Shown one piece after another: positions 36,201 to 45,200 of a stretch of 64,000 nt of DNA. The position numbers and the translations under genes were made by a program. How positions within the stretch are numbered: the stretch's first letter is position 1; each line of letters starts with the position of its first letter. The stretch comes from Alosa alosa (lineage: Eukaryota; Chordata; Actinopteri; Clupeiformes; Clupeidae). The notes beneath the pieces are model-generated. The model searched no databases and was not told the DNA's origin. It saw only the letters and a list, made by a program, of their open reading frames with translations. The stretch lies in the NCBI RefSeq assembly GCF_017589495.1, contig NC_063195.1, positions 23,207,256 through 23,271,255 on the forward strand, given 5' to 3'.

Positions 36201-39200
36201 CCATGCGGGAAATTTTTTTTTAAAAAAATTAAAAAATCTGACTAAACCTATATGACCGCCGCTTCACTGTGCGGCGGTCATAATGAGACCAACACAGCTG
36301 CAGTCTTCCTTGACGCAGGGTTCATAGCTTTTAGCTAACTTGTCCTATTCGCCCCTGTATACCCGGTTTTAGTTGTGCTCATTCGCTGGAACATTATCCT
36401 GGCCTGGCCAATGTTTATCCCACTATCGTGCCGTTTCTCTCCAAACCACACGAGGAGTCCATTCTGTCCCTTGATGGCCCGTTTGGAGCATGACGCAGCC
36501 GTGGCAAAATATGGACCAATGGTAAATAACAGGTTCTAAGTGTAGGCTACGCATTCTACCTAATCCAGGAAGTAACATTTGATACATTTTAGGTACAACT
36601 CTTAAAACTAATGTGTTGTCCCTGTCTGGACATAGAGATGTGTTAAAAATAACGCAAGTTGTGTTGTTTTCAACAAACTGGTTTTAAGAGTGTACGCTTT
36701 ATTTCAGATAAGTATTGTATGTGAATGAATAAAGTGTAGCCTGTTTATATTGGAGTTACTTTTCAAAGAGAACGTGGGTGGCTCTTAAAAGAGCCTTTGG
36801 ATTAAAGCGCGTTCAAAGTCAGGCTTTACTTGGAGCTGGTATACTTGGTGACGGCCTTGGTTCCCTCGGACACGGCGTGCTTGGACAACTCACTGGGCTG
36901 CGCGGCGGTCATAACTACGTCACGTTAGCATTGATTTTGGAAAAAAGATTATTACTCAGCCGGTAAGTCAGTTACAAGGTTATGACGCCAATCACACAAT
37001 GTTGTATTACTCCGAAAATAGAAAAAGTTCATATAAAGGCTTAAAACGCTTTAGCTGTGACGTTATTTGATGTCAAATTGAATGGGGTTCAAAGGAATGG
37101 CTAGGTGGAACTGGTCTACTATTTAGCCTCAAATCCGCCATAGTGTACGCTCTCCGAACGTTCGCCAATCCCTTGGCTCTGGCTCCGTTTGTTCTTCTAA
37201 TTCCATGTGTTTTCTGGTTGTAATGTATCATGCATGTAATGCCTCATGGTTCACTGGCCAAACTGGCTAGTAAGTTTTTATTAACACCCGCCAAAATTGA
37301 TTTTAACCCGCATTTGGCGGGTTGGCGGGTGTTAATTTAGAACCCTGTTTGTCACCCATTTCATCATATATCTTATCTTTGTTGTCTTAAGATTATGATG
37401 AAGCACATGCAGCAACAAGGAAGAAATCATCACTAATACAAAAACTTCAGGAAGAACTGAAAAACAAGTTTTCTATCTTACATCAAGAGTCTGGGAATTA
37501 CAGTTTACAAGATACTTATATTGAGGTTCATATTGAAGAAAGACATATGACAGAAGAAAATAGAACAGGACCAAGCTCTGAAGCTAAGCAAATCGAGTTG
37601 GGGGACATATTTGCAGACACATTTGCCACAAGAGTTTTGACATTGGGAGCTGCTGGTGTAGGGAAAACTGTTGCAGTGCAGAAGTTTGTCATGGACTGGG
37701 CTGAGAGAAAAACAAATCAAGACATAGATTTTGTTTTTCTTCTTCCATTCCGAGTGCTGAACTTGAAGAGAAGAAAAAGCTACAGCCTTCTTGATCTTCT
37801 TCTTGTGTTCTACCCTAAACTCGAAGATTTGAGAAACCTCCCTGAATTCAGTGAAAGCAAGATGCTTTTTGTCTTTGACAGTCTCAACGAAAGCCAACTC
37901 CAGCTAGACTTTGATGGGTGTATTTGTGACCCTTATGAGAAGTCTTCCGTGGACATCCTCATCTCGAGTCTCATCAAAGGTACCCTCCAACCTTCTGCAC
38001 TCATCTGGGTCACAACCAGACCAGCAGCTGCCAGTCTGATCCCATGTGAGTACTTCAACATGAAGACAGAGGTGTGTGGATTCAATGACCCCCAGAAAAT
38101 TGAGTTCCTCCAGAAGAGTATCAGGAATCCAGAAAAGGCCAACAGAGTCATTGAATTTGTCAACAACAAAAGAAGCCTTCATGTCATGTGTCAGATACCA
38201 CTATTCTGCCACATTGTAGCCAACGTGCTGGAAGAGATACTGGAAAATCAGAGCAAAGAGGAGCCACCAAAAACTTTGACTGAAACATATGCATCATTCA
38301 GTGTTCTTCAGATAAAAAACCTGAAGAACAAGAGTGCACTGGAAAAAGGACAGCTCCTTATTAAACTTGGGAAACTGGCATTTAGACATCTGGAGAAAGG
38401 CACCCTGATGTTTTATGAGAAAGATTTGAAAGTGTGTGATCTTGATGTGAAATCTGGAGCTTTTGATGCTGGAGTGTTCACAGAGATCTTGAAAATGGAA
38501 AGTGGCATAACTGGAGAGAACACCTTTAGCTTTGTGCACCTCAGTGTACAAGAATTCTTTGCTGCTCTTTATGTTCTTCATGAAAGTGGTAATGGGGAAA
38601 ATCCTCTTCTCAAGACTGTGAGTGAGAAGATCAGCTGGTCGTCCACACCATCAAGGTCTCACCTTTATGAGTTTGCTGTGGAAAAGGCCCTGCAGAGCAA
38701 GATTGGACAATTGGACCTATTCCTGTGCTTCCTTCTTGGCCTGGCTCCAATGTTGGAGCCTGAAATCCAGCCCCCACTGGATGTAGTGCTGCCACAGTTA
38801 GCTACCAGAGAAGTAAGCACTGAGAAAACAGTTCAATACATCAAGGAGAAGATCAAAGAGGACGTCTCACTAGAACGGCTCATTAAACTCTTCCACTGTT
38901 TAAATGAGCTTGGGGACAGTTCACTGGCAGAGGAGATCATTGGGTAATTATGTCAGTTTGTTGATAAGTAGGTCAACTTCAATATGTTAAGTAAAGGATA
39001 ATGGCTTATGGATAATATGTTCCGTTATACAGCATTAACGGATGAGGCGGAGGCAAATATCTCCACAATGTGAAGTAGAAATGGCTAGTAGCCTACTTTA
39101 GTAAACATGGCATATAACATAAAATGTATCATGTTTATACCACCTGGCAAGATCAGAGACTACATACATCAGATTGTCTGACTGACTACACTATAGTTGC

Positions 39201-42200
39201 CACTTTGTTGTTATAGTTGCCATTCCAAATTTCCAAAGAGCATTGATGTGGAACAGTTAAAAACATTTTACCAGGTCCATTTCAGGTGTCTCATATAGTG
39301 GGGTGGGGGTAAGAGGCTAACAATAATAACAAGAAGCGTTTTAAATGGTCAGAAATTTTATAAAATATAGTGATTGCCTTTTTACTCAGGCACATAAACT
39401 CAGTAGAGGAGAAGAACCTGACTCCAGCCCAGTGCTCAGCTCTGGCCTACCTGCTGCTGATATCAGCTGAAGACTTGGAGGAGTTTGATCTGAAGAAATA
39501 CCTTAGATCAGAAACAGGGCTCCACAGAATGCTCTCTGTAGTCAAAGTTTCTAGGAGAGTTTGGTGAGTATAGAATAATCAGAAAGGTCACCTTTGATCA
39601 TTACAGGATTGTTTTCTGACATATTAGATGAAAGAGATGCTTCCATTTTATCGCTAAGTATGGTTCTGTGTGTATCAACATAAATACAAGTGTCATATTT
39701 AACATGCTATATTCAACATTTGAGATAAGGGATAATACAGTGATACAAAGTTTATTCTCCATAGGCTAAATCGGTGTTGCCTATCTAAAGCAAGCTGTGA
39801 ACTATTGGCATCAGTTCTGCCAGGGATAGCATCTCATGTCAGAGAACTGGATATGAGTGACAATGACTTGCAGGATGAAGGAGTGGAGCTGCTCTGTGTG
39901 GGACTAAGAGAACCACAATGCAAGCTGGAGACACTGAGGTCAGTTATGTGGCATGTAATAAACTTGTGTGAAACTACCACAGATCAAACGTTCAGGTGCC
40001 CCTGCATTCTCTTAAATTACTATTGTGCTAACAAATGTGCTTTCCCTCATTAGAGTCTTATTTGCTTGATGTTATCAGTGTGTTTTCCTTTGTTATAAAT
40101 TATGAATTCCCCCTATTTTTTAAATAGTTACATGTATATTACTAAGGGTACAATTAATATGTGCAAATAGTGAATTAATACATAATTCCTAATGTGTAGA
40201 TGTTTAACTCATGATGAATTAATCACTAACTCATGGTGATTTTTTAAGGTGCAAACAGTAAACTAATTCCTAATTCATAATATGTACATAGTGAACATAT
40301 GTACCGCAGAGCAGTACAAAATATGACCGCCGCCCAGTCTAGCACATTTTTTCCACAAAAATAAATCACGCTGAAAGGCCTATATCAGGCATGTCAAAGT
40401 CAAATACATCAGAGGGCCAAAAAAACAAATTAGCTACAAGCCGAGGGCCGGACTGGTTGAATGTTTATTGAAACATATTAAAATGACTGCACGTAACCTA
40501 TTGAACCAAGACGTGTACTGTATTGTATTTAATGATTAAATGAATAATGACTGTGACTGAAGTCCGGCCAAAGTTTGCACAGAAATGTAAGATTTTTCCC
40601 ATCCTCACCGACCTTGTCATAAAACTTGTTTAAATGATCATACGATGCCTCATTGCTGCTTTGTCGTCTACATCAGCCTTTCTCAAACTTCTTTGACCTG
40701 AGACCTAGTCAAGGCATACTTTGGGGTCATAGGGCCCACCTACATGAACCCACCCCTCCTCCCACCCCCCATCAAATTATCATAATGATATAACAATTAT
40801 TATTATTTTTATACTATATTGCTATAACCTGGCAATAGCCAGATGAATTTCGCTCCGCCTAGCTCCACTCATCCATCTGGAACCGATCCATTGAAGTGTT
40901 GCTTCAGAAGGCTGGGCCTAATCAAAAATGCTTGCATATGATTGAATAAGCCCTTGTCCGTCATCTATTGGCGTGCTACTTCAACCACTCACATCGAAGC
41001 CAACCCGTGGCGCTTTAATAACAGACTCACAGTCGCTTCTAAGCTATGTCACATCTATGAAACTCCGCCCTGCGTCCTGATTGGCTAAACCATAAAAGTT
41101 GGTTGGAGAAATCACTCTCAATGGAAGAGATCCCAGATGGATGTGAGTGAAGCTAGGCGGAGCTAAGCGGAACGACATTCATCTGGCTAGGGTCAGGTTA
41201 ATATTGCTATACATGCACTTCAAAACAGACAATGTTTTTAAGTGCTAAGATTGTTCACAAAAGTTTGTGAAAACATGCACATCAGAGTACTGCTTTACTA
41301 ATGTAAAATATAATAAGCCTACAATAGTTTTAATGTTTTTGCATTGTTGCATGATGCTTGCATGATAAATTATAGGGTTTATGGGTGCCGTTGTTTTGGG
41401 ATGTTTCCCTCATGCAAGCATCATACACTGATAGAATATTTATATGCTATTTAATTACATTTGAATGCCTGAATGTAAGGATTCAGGAAACACAATACCA
41501 GCCTTTGTGAATGGTAAATGGTGGATCAGATCATGTGTAAATCACTGATCTGGAGATCTTTAACTATCTTTAACTAAGACTAATTAATAGCTTTTGGCTG
41601 ACTTTAATACTTAATGGCAAACAGTGTTTTATATAGTCTGTGCTCTGTTTTTTATGGAAGTTGCATAAATCCACGTCGTTCTATTAAATGTTGTTTCATA
41701 ATTAAATAGCCTTCCAATAGGTTGAAGCTTAGCTTTGCTACCAACATGCACACGCATGCATTGAATAAACGCTCATACCACGCCTTAATTCTATGCCTCT
41801 ATGTTTGATGACACCAAACAAGTATTTCCTACTAACTGCATAAATGTTTGCAATGTTTTCTTTTTCTGTCCGCGGCTCCTTGATCAATTGCGCAGCAAAT
41901 TATCAGACGATGGCCCGGGAATAATTTCACTCTGCAGACCATTGTCCACATTGCGGACCGCGGCCCATAGTTTGACAAATGGTGACCTGCATTCTGCCAT
42001 ATTAAGGCCTTTTTACGGTGTGTTTTAGCCGGGTTTTCGCGTGGAAGGCTCTGTAGAAATCTGGCACCCTATTCAACGAAGTTAAACTGAAAGAGCGTGC
42101 CGTTCACAGACACCAGAATGAACAAGTTCACATAGTACGTTCATCAGGCAGTAGTAATACAGTACGTTCAGTTCCCGTTCGCTCAAAACTTTCGTTCAAT

Positions 42201-45200
42201 GAACGCGTTCAGGCACAACACTGGGGAGGGAGGTAGATGAAAGTTGACATTTGCCCTGACTGAATACTGATGAATAATGAAGCCGAGGCCCACTTGCGGC
42301 GCCGCAGTGAGTTTGTGGGCTACCGTTGCATTGTGGGGAATGGAGTATTGGTACGTGCAAAACAGCAGCCGGCGGCTGTGGCCTGCGGGCCGGTTCTAAT
42401 ACTTAACTAATATCATCCCGGGGGCCGTAGATAATTCATTCCGGATCCGGCCCGCGGGCCTTGACTTTGACATGTCTGGCCTATATGATTCTAACTGTCT
42501 CACTAAATTGCATTATCCACACTCAATTCTCACTGGTATCTGCTAGACAACAAGTACCAAAACATGATTAGATCATAGATTTCATATGTAAAATTCATAG
42601 CCCAGGCTACTGGCTCGCATGCCAGCAGCACTCTTGAAACGTCGGGGAGTGAGGTTTACCAACGTTCCACAAGCACAGCTAAGCTAGCTGGCATCCGTTA
42701 CACATAGACCTACAGTTTGCCAGCCAGTAGACAGTCCTGTACAATGAATAAATCTCCTCAGGGACTTTAGAGACCCCGGGGTAGGATTTTACAATGCAGA
42801 GGCATGTGTACAGTAGATGGGTGTGTATGTCAACACATGGTGAATCCATCATGAAATCACCTTTACTTATCACTTTTGTATAAGTGTTTGTATACCCTGA
42901 AGTAAAGTGACACCCTTATACTTGTCAATGCTTACTTAACATAACTTCAATAGTAAAGCATTTGTTCAGTAGTTTATTATTACCAAATGTAACCACATGA
43001 ATAATTTATCATGAAATCTATGGAGTTACATTTGTGCCTCTTTTATGAGCGAACAGTAGAACAATTTGACCACAGAAAAATGTTTTGAGCAAGCACACAA
43101 ATTATATTTTGAGGAAAAATGAAACTCGAGCACAAAAATCTTGTATTTGAGCAAACAGGAATCTATTCTGTGCTCCACAGATGTCTTTTCATGTTTGCTA
43201 AGATGTGCAACAAGGCAACAACAGCCCCCTTTCATTCAGTTTCACTCTACGTGCTCACATAAACTGTTCCTCCACTCGCTGATCTCTCTCGTGCTCGCTC
43301 AACGTCACCGTTACATTTGTACCACAATTGTCAACCAATCAGAAACTTCAGGAGAGATAAGTTCTCATTGGCAGCTGAAGTCCAGGGCAGGGACAATGAG
43401 CTAGCTCAGTGATATCATATAATCAATCAATTAATCAATCAATAATCTGAGATAAAGAGATGACATGATGCAGTTCATTCTTTATTTCTTTATGTTTTTT
43501 ATATTTATTTTTGTGAATAGGCTAAACCGTTGTCACCTCTCTCATGAGAGCTGTGAACTGTTGGAGTCTGTTCTGCGAGAATCGACATCCCATCTCAGAG
43601 AACTGGACATGAGTGACAATGACCTGCAGGATGAAGGAGTGGAGCTGCTCTGTGTGGGACTAAGAGAACCACAATGCAAGCTGGAGACACTGAGGTCAGT
43701 TATGTGGCATGTAACAAATCAGTATTGGGCTGATCACTGATCAATATTTCAGCTGTCCCCTCATTCAGTGAACATATTGCCAATGTCTCATTTCATAAAA
43801 TTATCCATTATGCCCATTTCAATGTTAAAACAATTTCTTGTTCTCAATCAATAGGTTATGTATTCTTGATAAATCCTTAATAAACAACTAGTTGGTATTA
43901 ATATAAGGTTAGGTTACTGATTTGTTGACTTTGGACTTTGGTCAAGAAGTGTCTGCTAAATGTAATGTAATGTAATATAGTATGGTTCAAAATAGGGAGT
44001 TTATACACTCCTGATATACTGTCTGAATATGTAACGTATAATGACAGAATAGTAACATATTATGACAGTATAGCATAATGTAAATGCACCAGATTTAACT
44101 TTTCAAGCTAATTTTCATCTTTAGTCCCTGTACTTCAACTGTATTTTTTAAACAGGCTAAATCGATGTCACCTCTCTAAAGCAAGTTGTGAAATGATGGC
44201 TTCAGTGCTGCAAAGGACTCCTTCCCATTTCAAAGAACTGGACTTGAGTGAGAATGACCTGGGGGATGAAGGAATAGACCTGCTCTGTGTTGGACTGTGG
44301 GATCCACATTGCAAGCTGGAAACACTGAGGTCAGTTATAAACCATTCATAACACAGAGTAGCACCTTGCCCTGCTCGTCATGCAGTATACATATATACTA
44401 GGCATGTAGGTGTTTTTGACTGAGGCACTTTCCCTCTGACTGAATATATAATTCAATAATTCTCTTTTCCCTTAGCATGCATTTTTGCTTCATGCAAATT
44501 GAAACTATGTGTCTAGCTAGTACCTTCAGGGAATTATTTGTACTCGTACTGTATGCAGAGTTATAATGGTAGTACTGTATTTGAAAATGATTAGCTTTGA
44601 AATTAGTAATACTAGTTAGCAACTCAATCTCCAAACCAAACTATCTCTGGTTTCAGGTTGTCTCTTTGTGTGATCACACACAAGGGCTGTTCTCTCTTGG
44701 CCGCTGCCCTCAAATCAAACCCTTCCTACCTGAAACATCTGGACCTCAGCTGCAATCACCCAGGAGAGTCAGGTGTCAGAGAGCTCACAGAAAGACTGAA
44801 TGATCCCAATTGTAAACTAGAGACTTTCAAGTAAGTGTTGGGTGTTTACTTAGATGACACGCTAGTCTTCATCCATTTTTGTGCTGTGGTTGACACTTGT
44901 GGAGACTGGCTATTGTTATTGTTTTCCAGTCATCCCTCTGTGCATGCATATGCCAGTGTGGCTGTGGCTGCATGTTTTTTCTTCTCTCTCTCTATCTCTC
45001 TCTCTTCTCTGTTGATCTACAAAACCAAAAAAGTAATTTTCTTCTTTCATTTTTCTTCAGGTATGACCACGGAGGAGAGTTTAGGAGTAAACCAGGAATA
45101 AGAAAATGTGAGTCACCGATTTTAATACTTGGTACATACTTGTTACATGGTTTATTTGTCCTTTTTATTTGCATTGCTGAATCAACACATATATTTTGCA

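Larger units (their letters stand above)
27247..37391 (+). other. Intron 1 of NLR gene 1, expanded by insertions
   Basis: About 10.1 kb. The first about 550 bases and the last about 50 align by eye with the 714-bp intron of gene 2. The middle about 9.5 kb is absent there and consists of a SINE, MITEs, a hAT with a nested LINE, a Helitron-like element with a nested SINE, and a histone H2B fragment (entered separately). Stretches 29810-30900, 34640-35130 and 36290-36775 contain no identifiable gene. Confidence 0.85.
40303..42596 (-). mobile_element. Helitron-like repeat, copy B, split by a hAT
   Basis: 40303-40385 matches the CTAG-side end of copies A and C (GTACCGCAGAGCAGTAC, GACCGCCGCCCAGTC). 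The same repeat resumes at 42479-42596 after the hAT. Beyond that it jumps into SINE sequence, so the other end is missing. The terminal CTAG is changed to CATA here. Confidence 0.7.
39939..43520 (+). other. Intron of NLR gene 1 with nested transposons
   Basis: About 3.6 kb. Contains a Helitron-like repeat interrupted by a 2.1-kb hAT element that itself holds a MITE, then a SINE piece. The remainder, 42710-43520, holds no recognisable gene; the ORFs at 43026-43404 have no domain. Confidence 0.7.

Noticed and set aside
37505..38581. Several minus-strand ORFs opposite the NACHT exon
   Set aside because: They are shadows of the strongly conserved plus-strand coding frame.
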